Positions 23,817-31,849 are shown, counted from the stretch's first letter. The stretch is 64,000 bases of DNA from Actinomadura alba (GCF_014323705.1 NZ_JABVEC010000001.1:372001-436000), one strand, 5' to 3'. Notes: generated by a model from the letters alone, not told the origin. A program made the numbers and translations.

Positions 23817-23980
23817 CGCGAGCCCCCTGCGGTGTCGGCGGGCTGCTTCCATCGGCCGGGGCAGGCCTCGGTCAGCCGGCCGCGCACGGTTCGCCGGTGG
23901 TGGTCGACGGTCCCGTTCGCCGTGAGCTTCTGTTCGGTGCGGCAGACCGGGCACGTGCCGCGCTGGATCTGGACGGCCAT
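23813..23980 (-). CDS. Small zinc-ribbon-like protein
   Basis: This 55-residue protein (MAVQIQRGTCPVCRTEQKLT, then DHHRRTVRG, EACPG) carries CPVC, paired His and a further Cys, consistent with one zinc ion. Such short zinc proteins are common in actinophage early operons. Its start shares one base with the upstream stop. Confidence 0.65.
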   Translation of the reverse strand: MAVQIQRGTCPVCRTEQKLTANGTVDHHRRTVRGRLTEACPGRWKQPADTAGGSR

Positions 23981-24420
23981 CACGCACCCCCGGGCGCGAG
24001 GTTGTTCAGGCACCAGTCGCGGGCCTCGGTGTCGGTGTGCTCCATGGCGGTGACGAGGTTCTGGAACACGCCCCACGCCCACATCGGCGACCGGTCTCGG
24101 CGGCACGCGGCCAGCAGCGCCTTGATCTCGGACTGCCGGTTGTTCAGTACGCCGGTCGGCCAGTCGATGGCGTAGGCCACCAGCGCGACGCGCGCGTCGG
24201 CCGAGGCGGCCGGGACCCACCTGCCGGCGGACTGGCAAAGCAGCAGCGCGGACAGGTCCGCGTCGTGGGCAATGCGGGTACGGGCGGCCTCGGCCGCCTC
24301 GCGGTCGGCGTACTCGGTGAGGATGTGCCGGTGGGCCTGCCGGGAGTAGGACAGGACGCCGTACGGCTGGTAGTCGGGCCCGTGGTGGGGGCCGAGGCGG
24401 AACGCTGCGAGGGTCGTCAT
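23980..24420 (-). CDS. Hypothetical early protein
   Basis: This 146-residue protein starts MTTLAAFRLGPHHGPDYQPY and is mainly helical, with several Trp and Cys. It is coupled to its neighbours by ATGA and TGATG overlaps. No motif suggests a function. Confidence 0.65.
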   Translation of the reverse strand: MTTLAAFRLGPHHGPDYQPYGVLSYSRQAHRHILTEYADREAAEAARTRIAHDADLSALLLCQSAGRWVPAASADARVALVAYAIDWPTGVLNNRQSEIKALLAACRRDRSPMWAWGVFQNLVTAMEHTDTEARDWCLNNLAPGGA

Positions 24421-24809
24421 ACGGGCACCCCCACGCACAGCTCCTGGACGCCCCGGCGGAGGTCGTCGATGGTGTTGAGCGCGAAGAACAGGTCGTCGGC
24501 CTGCCGGTTCGTGAGGCGCAGGATGTGCTGGGCGTAGACGGGGGCGGCGACGACGCGCTTCCCCAGGACCAGCGGGGCGACCATCCCGTCCAGGGGCTCG
24601 TTCGGCGGGGGGACGACGAACAGCTGCGAGACGCGGTCCTTGGGCAGCGGCAGGAATGGGGTGCCGTGGAGGACGATTGCCCATCCGGCGAAGCAGTGGG
24701 CGGTGCCGCACTCGTTCGACCAGTGGGCCTGATTCCAGGCGGTCATGTTCTTGAGGACGTGCGCGAACGTCGCCTTCAGCAGCGGCACGTTCGGGGTGAG
24801 GGCGGTCAT
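24417..24809 (-). CDS. Conserved hypothetical phage protein (CGTAHCFAGWA motif)
   Basis: This 130-residue protein contains WNQAHWSNECGTAHCFAGWA, a motif that recurs in actinobacterial and actinophage proteins of unknown function, and a helical C-terminus (NRQADDLFFALNTIDDLRRG). The Cys and His in the motif might bind metal. Role unknown. Confidence 0.7.
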   Translation of the reverse strand: MTALTPNVPLLKATFAHVLKNMTAWNQAHWSNECGTAHCFAGWAIVLHGTPFLPLPKDRVSQLFVVPPPNEPLDGMVAPLVLGKRVVAAPVYAQHILRLTNRQADDLFFALNTIDDLRRGVQELCVGVPV

Positions 24810-25048
24810 CGCGAGCCGCCGTTCGGCTTCTCACCGGCGACGGCCTGCCACGCGTTCGCGTCGACGACCCGCGCGTGGTTGGTCGACCCCATGAGGGCGG
24901 TCGCGGCGGCCAGGGCGAGCGTGGCGTGCACCTGGGCCTCGGCGGCGAGAGCAGCCCCAGCAACGGGGTCGCCGCCGTCGCCGTAAGTCCAGTGGTTGGC
25001 CTGCTTGGCGAGCCGCTCGGCTTCGCGGTAGTGCTCCGGGCCGGTCAT
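24806..25048 (-). CDS. Hypothetical early protein, paralogue of 21642-21944
   Basis: This 80-residue helical protein (MTGPEHYREAERLAKQANHW, then AEAQVHATLALAAATALMGS) shares its layout with the 100-residue protein at 21642-21944. The pair may reflect an old duplication within the operon. Function unknown. Confidence 0.65.
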   Translation of the reverse strand: MTGPEHYREAERLAKQANHWTYGDGGDPVAGAALAAEAQVHATLALAAATALMGSTNHARVVDANAWQAVAGEKPNGGSR

Positions 25049-25146
25049 CGCGCACCGCCGATCCGCCGCAGCCGGCGGAAGTACCAGACGAACGCGGCGG
25101 CCTGCGGGACGATCAGCAGCAGGGCGAGGACGATCGGGGCGATCAT
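25045..25146 (-). CDS. 33-residue single-span membrane peptide
   Basis: The ATG at 25146 overlaps the TGA of the alpha-CTD gene and the stop overlaps the next start. The peptide is one hydrophobic helix (MIAPIVLALLLIVPQAAAFV) with a basic end (RRLRRIGGAR). The coupling on both sides supports a real gene despite its size. Confidence 0.6.
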   Translation of the reverse strand: MIAPIVLALLLIVPQAAAFVWYFRRLRRIGGAR

Positions 25147-25601
25147 GACCCGGCCTCCTTCAGCGCCAGGCCGCGCGCCGCGAGGGCCGTGAGCACCTCG
25201 GCATGGGACCGCACGCCCATGTTCCGCAGGTCCATCAGGTCGTCCTCGGTGCGGGAGGTCAGGTCGCCGACGGTGAGGATCTTGGCGCGCCACAGGATGT
25301 TGAAGGCTCGGGTGGAGAGACGGAGAGCGTGGATGGACTGGTCGGGGTCCGGGGTGGGGAAGGACTCGGCCGGGGCGGCAGGCTCCGGTGTCTCCGTCAA
25401 CGGCTCGACCGTGACGCCCTCCCAGTTGAGAGGCAGCGTCGTGTAGAACATCGTTCCGTTGGACTGGGTGACGATCAGCTGGATTACGGGTCGCACGTCG
25501 CTGTCGTGGCCCTCGGTCACGACGCGAACGACGTCCCCATCGACGATCGCGCGGACCTTGTCGCCGGGCTTGAACTGCGGTCGGTCGGTAGGCTCTGGCA
25601 T
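25143..25601 (-). CDS. RNA polymerase alpha-CTD domain protein
   Basis: The 152-residue protein has a short N-terminal beta domain (1-65), a Pro-rich linker and a C-terminal domain (residues 90-148). That domain aligns with the RNA polymerase alpha C-terminal domain: LRLSTRAFNILWRAKILTVG, then RTEDDLMDLRNMGVRS. Residues matching E. coli alpha R265, N268, G296 and S299 are kept (R98, N101, G129, S132), and K298 is Arg. It may bind UP-element-like DNA or regulators that normally contact host alpha. It is one of the first early genes. Confidence 0.8.
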   Translation of the reverse strand: MPEPTDRPQFKPGDKVRAIVDGDVVRVVTEGHDSDVRPVIQLIVTQSNGTMFYTTLPLNWEGVTVEPLTETPEPAAPAESFPTPDPDQSIHALRLSTRAFNILWRAKILTVGDLTSRTEDDLMDLRNMGVRSHAEVLTALAARGLALKEAGS

Positions 25602-25682
25602 GGCCCTGCCCTTCCTTGGTTGTTGGCGTTGTGGTGGGGTCAGCGGTGCCCGGTCGTCTGCAGCGACCGGGCCCGCCTTGTT

Positions 25683-25844
25683 TCAGGCGGCGCGCTGGGG
25701 GTTCTCAGCGGCCCCGCCCTGGAAGATCGCGCGGAGGGTCGCGATCTGCTCCGGGACGAGGCGCGGTGCGGCGGCGACGGACCGGCGGATCGCTTCGCGG
25801 CTTTCGTCGCTGATCTCGCGACGGCGCCTCGGCTGGCCGGCCAT
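25683..25844 (-). CDS. Small basic protein, 53 residues
   Basis: The frame from the ATG at 25844 (sharing a base with the upstream stop) gives MAGQPRRRREISDESREAIR, then a helix and a Gly/Ala end. The basic N-terminus and helix could bind DNA. It was found by reading between genes; the overlap spacing supports it. No family recognised. Confidence 0.55.
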   Translation of the reverse strand: MAGQPRRRREISDESREAIRRSVAAAPRLVPEQIATLRAIFQGGAAENPQRAA

Positions 25845-25987
25845 CACTCGCCGTCTTCCTGCTCGGCGGCCCTGCGCTCGGCCTCGGCGGCGCGGCGGTC
25901 GGCCTCTTCCTTGGCCTTGGCGAGTCGCCCGCGTTCCTGACGTCGCTCCTCGAGCGCGTCGTCCCGGCGGTTCTTGCTCGGGCCCAT
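25844..25987 (-). CDS. 47-residue charged helical protein
   Basis: Starting at the ATG at 25987, this is almost a single charged helix (DDALEERRQERGRLAKAKEE), probably a coiled coil. The start shares one base with the Cro-like gene stop. Function unknown. Confidence 0.55.
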   Translation of the reverse strand: MGPSKNRRDDALEERRQERGRLAKAKEEADRRAAEAERRAAEQEDGE

Positions 25988-26229
25988 CAGACCGACTGCC
26001 CTTCCGTCTGAACGAGCAGGTCGGTCTTGGGGCGGCGAAGGGCCCGGCATAGCGCGCCGAACATCTGCGGGCGCGGCTGGCGGTGGCCCATCTCGTATTT
26101 GGTGATCGTCGACTGGCTGACAGGGCGACCCAGTTCCACGGAGACGAGCGCAGCGAGCTGGGTCGTGGTCAGTTCCCGTTCCTCGCGCACGGCCCGAAGC
26201 CGGTGGCCATCTACCTTCACGGACTGCAT
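25987..26229 (-). CDS. XRE-family (Cro-like) regulator
   Basis: This 80-residue protein is an XRE HTH domain (RLRAVREERELTTTQLAALV, then SQSTITKYEMGHRQPRPQMF). It is the first leftward gene from the operator region and so sits where Cro or an early activator would be. It likely binds the GCC-N6-GGC sites upstream and sets the early operon on or off. Confidence 0.85.
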   Translation of the reverse strand: MQSVKVDGHRLRAVREERELTTTQLAALVSVELGRPVSQSTITKYEMGHRQPRPQMFGALCRALRRPKTDLLVQTEGQSV

Positions 26230-26239
26230 GGATGCCAGA

Positions 26240-26382
26240 CTAGGCCGAGTTAGGCCTAATGTCCAGGGCCGAAATAGGGCCTACTTTGGCATAACCTGGC
26301 GTAGTGCTGTCGTATGACACAAACGGCGAGGTCAGTTATGCCTAACTTGGCCTAGACGTTGGTGGACATGGCCTTTTTTGGC
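26240..26382. promoter_or_regulatory. Lysogeny switch: four GCC-N6-GGC operators
   Basis: Four sites with GCC and GGC separated by 6 bases lie in the divergent gap: 26244-26255, 26279-26290, 26340-26351 and 26371-26382. The first, CTAGGCCGAGTTAGGCCTA (26240-26258), and the reverse complement of the third, CTAGGCCAAGTTAGGCATA (26337-26355), match at 17 of 19 bases. The region is AT-richer than its neighbours and probably holds the two divergent promoters. One or both adjacent HTH proteins should bind here. Confidence 0.75.
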
Positions 26383-26398
26383 ATGCGACACTGCGGCC

Positions 26399-26818
26399 AT
26401 GCCTTCCCCGCGCGAGCGACTACCTGCGGAAATGGACGCCCGACGGCTTGAACTCGGGCTGACGTGGGATCAGGTCGCAGCTCTATCGGGGGTCCACCGC
26501 GAGACCCTCCGCACCATCCGACGAGGGACCGGCGACATCCGGTCGCTCACCAAGAGCGGCATCGAGAAGGCGCTTCAGTGGGCGGCCGGCAGTATCGACG
26601 CGATCCTCGCCGGCGGTGACCCGACACCCATCGAGCCTCCACGCGAACCCGACCGGCCCCCCGCTCCCGAGAGAGAGATGTCCCCCATCGAGCGGGAGCT
26701 GCTGGAGCGGATACGCCGCCATGAGGCCGAACTGGAGCGGCTACGCGAGGAGGACCGCGCACTGAGGGAGAAGCTCGACCGGCTCCTCGGCGAGTCCAAC
26801 CAGCAGACCGGAACGTAA
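26399..26818 (+). CDS. Phage repressor-like HTH protein
   Basis: The 139-residue protein has an N-terminal HTH (residues 10-60: LPAEMDARRLELGLTWDQVA, then GVHRETLRTIRRGTGDIRSL) and a C-terminal coiled coil (about 100-130) for oligomerisation. It is divergent from the Cro-like gene, the classic place of the lysogeny repressor. I prefer the ATG at 26399 over one at 26378 because the latter falls inside the fourth operator. No strong ribosome site is visible, so the mRNA may be leaderless. Confidence 0.75.
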   Translation: MPSPRERLPAEMDARRLELGLTWDQVAALSGVHRETLRTIRRGTGDIRSLTKSGIEKALQWAAGSIDAILAGGDPTPIEPPREPDRPPAPEREMSPIERELLERIRRHEAELERLREEDRALREKLDRLLGESNQQTGT

Positions 26819-26874
26819 CCCGTGCCGTAGGAAACCTTCGGGAATCGGACCTACCGCGACAAGCATTGAATCCG

Positions 26875-26892
26875 GTGACAAAACACTGTCAC
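26875..26892. promoter_or_regulatory. Palindrome GTGACA-N6-TGTCAC
   Basis: This perfect 6+6 bp inverted repeat lies in the gap between the repressor-like gene and the proline-rich membrane protein gene. It is a candidate operator for the latter and differs from the GCC-N6-GGC sites, so another regulator may bind it. Confidence 0.5.
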
Positions 26893-26994
26893 TCAGGGTA
26901 GTGCAGACCTCAACATCCCCAAGGGCATCATCGTTCATTCGAACACCTGCGCACCCCCGCGCATTGCGCAGACGATGACGTCGAAGGGGACACA

Positions 26995-27687
26995 GTGGAC
27001 TTGCAAGATCTGCGCGCGGCACTGGCGGCGCACGACAAGAGGGGAAGACAGCACGAACGCGAGTTGCAGGAACACGCCGAGATCCGGAAGACCCTCGTCG
27101 CCCTGATCAAGGCGCGTGAGCGCGACGAGGTGGAAGACGAGGCGCGCCGCCGCCGCGCGATCATTCGTGCCGCGAACACCGGCAGTGTCGCCGCCGCCAT
27201 CGTTGCGGCAGCCTCGTGGGCGCGCGACCACACCGCATACGCCATCGTGAGCGGCGTCACCGCGGCGACCGTGGGCACTGCTGCGTTGGCTGGCGTCACG
27301 CAACTCGCCGACGACGGCCCGCGCAGTCAAGCCCGCCCACCTACACCCGCTTACGCCTCCACCCCACCGGCCGCCGCGATACCGCCACCCCGATCGCCTG
27401 ACCCGACTACCCCAGTTCCGGCGTCGACTCCCGTGCCGAGCGCCCCGGACGTGCCCGAGACGCCTGCCCTGCCGCTCGCAAGCGCTCTGCCGATTGATGA
27501 GCCTCAGCGCGTCAAGGCGCCCAAGGTGCCGAAGGTCAAGAAGCCGAAGCCGCCGAAGGTCAAGCCGCCGCGCCCGGCCCCGCCGAGCAGCACCAGGCCG
27601 CCGCCGGACAAGCCCGGCCGCCAGAGGTGCGCCCTTGCCCTTGACCTGCTGATTGTGGACGTGAACCTTCTATGCCGTCGGCATTAG
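26995..27687 (+). CDS. Proline-rich membrane protein, possible lysogeny factor
   Basis: The 230-residue protein starts at a GTG with AAGGGG six bases upstream. Residues 1-58 form a charged coiled coil. Residues 58-103 (GSVAAAIVAAASWARDHTAY, then a second hydrophobic stretch) form a likely membrane hairpin. The rest is Pro-rich with repeated K-x-P units (KAPKVPKVKKPKPPKVKPP). It is co-oriented with the repressor and convergent with the integrase, so it may be expressed in lysogens, for instance for superinfection exclusion. No homologue is recognised. Confidence 0.65.
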   Translation: MDLQDLRAALAAHDKRGRQHERELQEHAEIRKTLVALIKARERDEVEDEARRRRAIIRAANTGSVAAAIVAAASWARDHTAYAIVSGVTAATVGTAALAGVTQLADDGPRSQARPPTPAYASTPPAAAIPPPRSPDPTTPVPASTPVPSAPDVPETPALPLASALPIDEPQRVKAPKVPKVKKPKPPKVKPPRPAPPSSTRPPPDKPGRQRCALALDLLIVDVNLLCRRH

Positions 27688-27709
27688 GTCCGCGCGCACA
27701 TGGGGCGCC

Positions 27710-29329
27710 CTACTCCTCCCCCATGACGGTCGTGCCCGCGCCGGGCCCGCGCCGGCGCGGCCGACCGGCCGTCGACGCTGGCGGCTTCCACTCCAGTCGA
27801 ACAGCCCCCGGGTTGAAGTACGGCTTGCCTGGCTCCCACCCCTTCGGGCGGCCCCGCGGCGCCGGCAGGATCGTCACCGTCACCAGAGCGTCCAGCACGG
27901 CGCGCTTCCGCGACAACGACAGCGCATCCCACGCCGCGGCGACATCCTCCACCCCGAGCAGCCCGTCGAACACCGACGTCTGAACGCTCGCGGCGATCTG
28001 CTCATTGATCCGATCGAGCTTCCCCTGAAGCCGGCCCTTGCGCTCCACGTACTCCGCGCGGGTGAGCTCCCCCTCCTCCCACATGTCCCCGGCCTCCGTG
28101 ATCCGGGTCCGCAGCGTCGCCGCCCGCACATGCAGCTCGGCGGCATCGTCACGCGCGGCCGGCGGCGCGAACGTCGCCGCCGCGTCCGGCTCGGAGAGGC
28201 GGGTAATGATGGCCTCCTCCACGAAGTCGTCCAGGGACTCCGCAGCGCGGACGACATGCCGCTTCGGCCCGCTGCACCGGTACGCCGGCGTCGGCCGCCC
28301 CGCCCTCGACCCGTTCCCCGCAGTGCCCATCTTCGAGGGCCGGCCGCACTCCTCCGCCTCGGCGATCGGGTAACCGCACCGGTACTGGCCCGACCCGAGC
28401 CACCGTCGCTCCGGGCCTGGGGACGTCCGCCGATTCGGATCCGTCAGCACCACCGCCACCGCCCGGAACCTGGCCTCGGCCTCAGCCCGCCACTCGGCCT
28501 CGATCGCCTCGCGCTCCTTGCCCTCGGCAGCTTCCCAGCGTGGCCGGTACGTGCCCGCCAGCAGCACCGGCAGCCATCGTGCCGGGCCTACCTCGCGGCC
28601 GCGGTGAACGCTGATCCCCGCGTTGCGGGGGCGAAGGAGGATCCGGCGGATCTCGTTCGCGGTCGGCTGCTTCCCGCCGGTCGTGGTGCTCCCCGCCGCA
28701 CGCCAGTCCCGCTCGAGTTGCAGCATCGAGACGCCCACGAGCACCTGGCCGCTACTGACGTCGATCAGCTCCGCCTCCTTTGGGCGGATCGTCTCGCCGT
28801 CGGCCTCGAACCCGAACGGCCTCTTGCCGCCGAGCCACCGGCCCTCGGCGGCCGCCTCGATCTTCGCCGACTCCACCCGCTCGATCAGGTGGTCGACCTC
28901 ATAGGCGGCGTGGCTGACGTCGTCCCTGAAGCGCTTCCGGCCGGTCGGCGTGCCCAGGTCGTACGCGCCCGCGCGCGGTGTCTCCACGAGGTGCCCGCCG
29001 ACCGCCGCGATATCCGTGAACTCCGCGGCCTCCCCTGGGTCGCGGTCGAGCCGGTCGGCGTGCCACGAGAGCACCCCGAGCGGGACGGGCCGCTGGTCGG
29101 CGCGGAGCACGGTCAGCATGTTCTGGTAGTCGTCGCGCTTTGGTCTGGCGGCGCCGACTCGGCGGTGAGCGGTACTGTCCTTGTCGGTGAACACCTGCAC
29201 GATGCGCCAGCCGATCCGGTCGGCGTAGGTGCGGCAGTCGCGTTCCTGCCTGGCGAGCCCGGCTTTGCCCTTGGATTTGCGCAGGTAGAGCACACACTCT
29301 CTGACGATCGGCGACTCTGGGGCATCCAT
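27710..29329 (-). CDS. Large serine integrase
   Basis: The 539-residue recombinase has a resolvase domain (about 8-165) with catalytic Ser19 in YLRKSK. A recombinase domain follows (KRPFGFEADGETIRPKEAEL to ILLRPRNAGI), then a zinc ribbon with Cys pairs (YRCGYPIAEAEECG, YRCSG) and a coiled-coil region (LRTRITEAGDMWEEGELTRA). Such enzymes recombine attP and attB in one direction and need a separate factor for excision. Its start lies about 20 bases from the attR junction. Confidence 0.95.
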   Translation of the reverse strand: MDAPESPIVRECVLYLRKSKGKAGLARQERDCRTYADRIGWRIVQVFTDKDSTAHRRVGAARPKRDDYQNMLTVLRADQRPVPLGVLSWHADRLDRDPGEAAEFTDIAAVGGHLVETPRAGAYDLGTPTGRKRFRDDVSHAAYEVDHLIERVESAKIEAAAEGRWLGGKRPFGFEADGETIRPKEAELIDVSSGQVLVGVSMLQLERDWRAAGSTTTGGKQPTANEIRRILLRPRNAGISVHRGREVGPARWLPVLLAGTYRPRWEAAEGKEREAIEAEWRAEAEARFRAVAVVLTDPNRRTSPGPERRWLGSGQYRCGYPIAEAEECGRPSKMGTAGNGSRAGRPTPAYRCSGPKRHVVRAAESLDDFVEEAIITRLSEPDAAATFAPPAARDDAAELHVRAATLRTRITEAGDMWEEGELTRAEYVERKGRLQGKLDRINEQIAASVQTSVFDGLLGVEDVAAAWDALSLSRKRAVLDALVTVTILPAPRGRPKGWEPGKPYFNPGAVRLEWKPPASTAGRPRRRGPGAGTTVMGEE

Positions 29330-29362
29330 GCCCTTAAGTATGCCCTATCTTGACATTCGCCC
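29330..29362. other. attR junction of the prophage in yifB
   Basis: Phage sequence upstream of the integrase meets the yifB frame here. From about 29358 the frame reads ALSIAVSVLGAADVV, which continues the usual YifB segment FDLAIAVSVL. The core crossover bases cannot be fixed without attL or an empty site. The stretch TTCGCCCTGTCC is a good candidate. Confidence 0.75.
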
Positions 29363-30672
29363 TGTCCATTGCGGTCAGCGTGCTCGGAGCAGCCGACGTG
29401 GTCTCGCCGGCCGTGTGCGCACGGCTCGTGATGATCGGCGAGCTCGGGCTCGACGGCAGGGTGCACGCGGTGCGCGGGGTGCTCCCGGCCATCCTCGGCG
29501 CCGCCGAGGCGGGCTTCACCAGCGTGGTGGTTCCCACGGCCAACGGCGCCGAGGCCGCCCTCGTACCCGGGGTCAAGGTGGTCCCGGTGGGCTCGCTCCG
29601 CGCGTTGATGGCCTACCTGCGCGACGAACCGCCTCCGGTGGAGGAGGACGAGGACGACCCACCGGTGCCCGCGCCCGCGGACGGCCATGCCGTCCGTTCG
29701 GGGCCGCATCGCGACGCTCTCGATCTGTCCGACGTGCGCGGCCAGGCCGACGCCCGCCGGGCACTCGAGATCAGCGCGGCGGGCGGCCACCATCTCTGGC
29801 TGTCCGGGCCGCCGGGCTGCGGCAAGACCATGCTCGCCGAACGGCTGCCCACTCTGCTGCCACCGCTCGAGCGCAGCGCGGCCCTGGAGGTCACCACGAT
29901 CCATTCGGTGGCGGGCACGCTGCCGGCGGGGCAGCCGCTCATCACCGAGCCGCCCTTCTGCGCGCCGCACCACACGACGACCCGGGCCGCGATGATCGGT
30001 GGTGGCAGCAGGCGGGCGCTCCGGCCGGGAGCGGCGTCACTGGCCCACCAGGGCGTTCTGTTCATCGACGAGGCACCGGAGTTCTCCACCGGGGTCCTCG
30101 ACGCGTTGCGCCAGCCGCTGGAGGACGGTGCGGTGACGATCTCGCGGGCCGAGGCGACCACGCGCTTCCCCGCCCGCTTCACGCTGGTCCTGGCCGCCAA
30201 CCCCTGCCCGTGTGCGGCGGCCAAAGTGCTCGAGTGCGTCTGCACTCCGGCGGTGCGCAGCAGGTATCTGGGCCGTATCTCCGGCCCGCTCCTCGATCGG
30301 GTCGATCTCAAGCTGGAGCTCGAGGCGGCCACCCGGGCCGAGCTGCGCTACGACGTCGACGTCGCGGAGTCCAGCGAGGTGGTGGCCGAGCGGGTCCTGC
30401 TCGCACGCGAACGAGCGGCCAAGCGGCTGGCCGGCACCCCGTGGCGGACCAACTCCGATGTCCCCGGCCCGGAGCTGCGGCGAAGCCTGGCCCTGCCGAC
30501 CTCCGCGATGTGGCCGGTCGACAAGGCCCTGATCGAGGGCACTCTCAGCGCCCGGGGCATGCACCGGGTGCTGAGGGTCGCGTGGACCATCGCCGATCTG
30601 GGCGACCGCGGCGTCCCGGCAGATCACGACGTCGGCGAGGCACTGGAACTGTGGAAGGGAAAGAGATCATGA
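29350..30672 (+). pseudogene. yifB: yifB (comM), 3' fragment cut by prophage
   Basis: About 430-440 codons of a Mg-chelatase-like AAA ATPase remain. They begin inside the N-terminal domain and run through Walker A (SGPPGCGKTM), Walker B (GVLFIDEAPEF) and the C-terminal Mg_chelatase_C region (RVLRVAWTIADLGD). Intact YifB has about 500 residues, so some 85-95 N-terminal residues are separated by the prophage. ComM helps branch migration in natural transformation. A TTG at 29350 could in principle start a truncated protein. The gene ends with ATGA overlapping dprA. Confidence 0.88.
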
Positions 30673-31832
30673 CCGTGTCCGACGACGAGCGGTTCGCCCG
30701 CGCCACCCTCTGCTACATCGCCGAGCCCTGCGACCGGTTACTCGGCCGCATGATCCAGCGGTTCGGCGCGGTCGGCGCCCTCGATGCCGTACGGGCCGGG
30801 AAGGCGCCGCCGGGTCTCTTCTCCGGCGAACCCGAGCGCCGCCGGCTCGCCGAGCACATGGACCGGTGGCGCGTACGGCTGCCGTCCGCGGATCCCGAGG
30901 CCGACCTCACGGTGTGCGCGAAGCTGGACGGACGGATGATCTGCCCGGGCGAGCCCGAATGGCCCACCCAGCTGGACGCGCTGGGCGACCGCGCGCCTTA
31001 CGCCCTCTGGCTGCGCGGGCCGGCCGACCTCCGCTACGCCTGCCTGCGCTCGATCGCCATGGTCGGGGCCCGCGCCGCGACGTCGTACGGCAACCGGGTG
31101 GCGGCCGACATGGGCGCCGAGCTGGCCGACCGGGGCTGCACCATCGTCAGCGGCGGTGCGCTCGGGATCGACGCCGCGGCGCACCGGGGCGCGCTGGCCG
31201 CGGGTGGCGCCACCGTGGCGGTGCTCGCCAACGGGGTCGATCGGCTCTATCCGCCCCGCAATGAGGGGCTCCTCACCGAGATCGCCCGGACCTCGCTGCT
31301 GGTCAGCGAGTGGCCACCGGGCACCACGCCCACGAGATTGCGTTTCCTGGTGCGCAACCGCGTCATCGCGGCGCTGACGAAGGGGACGGTCGTGGTGGAG
31401 GCCGACCTCCGCAGCGGTGCCCTCAACACGGCGAAGTTCGCCCGAGAGCTCAACCGGCCGGTCATGGCCGTGCCCGGGCCGGTGACCTCATTGGTGTCCC
31501 GAGGCTGCCACCGCTGGCTGCGGGACGGCGTCGCGACGTGCGTGTCGAACGCCGCGGAGGTGATGGACACGGTGGGGCGCATCGGTGATGATCTGGCGCC
31601 CGAACCGCGTGGCCCCGTCATGCCCCGCGACGATCTCGAACCGGTGACCAGGCTGGTGCTGGAGGCGGTTCCGGCACGCGGCTCGGCGGGTCCGGCACAG
31701 ATCGCGGTGCGGGCGGGCGTCGACATCGGCACCGCGAGGAGCAGGCTGGGGCTGCTGGCCGCGGCCGGCTTCATCGAACGCCGCGGCCAGGGCTGGCGGC
31801 TTCCGCGCCCCCGGCGTAAGGGGCGGCCGTGA
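30669..31832 (+). CDS. dprA: DNA processing protein DprA
   Basis: The 387-residue protein loads RecA on incoming single-stranded DNA. The Rossmann core shows MVGARAATSYGNRVAADMGA, SGGALGIDAAAHRGALAAGG and FLVRNRVIAALTKGTVVVEA; the C-terminus has a small winged-helix domain (RAGVDIGTARSRLGLLAAAG). It overlaps the yifB remnant by ATGA, so it was translated from the yifB transcript. With the prophage in place, expression must come from a phage or internal promoter. Confidence 0.93.
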   Translation: MTVSDDERFARATLCYIAEPCDRLLGRMIQRFGAVGALDAVRAGKAPPGLFSGEPERRRLAEHMDRWRVRLPSADPEADLTVCAKLDGRMICPGEPEWPTQLDALGDRAPYALWLRGPADLRYACLRSIAMVGARAATSYGNRVAADMGAELADRGCTIVSGGALGIDAAAHRGALAAGGATVAVLANGVDRLYPPRNEGLLTEIARTSLLVSEWPPGTTPTRLRFLVRNRVIAALTKGTVVVEADLRSGALNTAKFARELNRPVMAVPGPVTSLVSRGCHRWLRDGVATCVSNAAEVMDTVGRIGDDLAPEPRGPVMPRDDLEPVTRLVLEAVPARGSAGPAQIAVRAGVDIGTARSRLGLLAAAGFIERRGQGWRLPRPRRKGRP

Positions 31833-31849
31833 GCCGGCGTGGGGTTCCC

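Larger units (their letters stand above)
1..29345. mobile_element. Prophage (right-hand portion) inserted in yifB
   Basis: This is a continuous block of phage genes: serine integrase at the right end, lysogeny switch, early operon, packaging genes and HK97-type head and tail genes. The block stops abruptly at about 29345, where the interrupted yifB reading frame resumes. The left end is outside the window: the tape measure gene is cut by position 1, and the remaining tail, lysis and attL regions are not seen. All structural genes look intact, so the prophage could be functional, but completeness cannot be judged here. Confidence 0.95.

Noticed and set aside
26741..27022. Minus-strand frame of 93 codons around the repressor-like gene
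   Set aside because: It overlaps the 3' end of the repressor-like gene and the palindrome region, without a ribosome site or recognisable domain.
29328..30668. Upstream extension of the dprA frame across yifB
   Set aside because: The frame is open by chance in GC-rich DNA. The yifB frame carries the AAA motifs, and dprA starts at the ATGA overlap.
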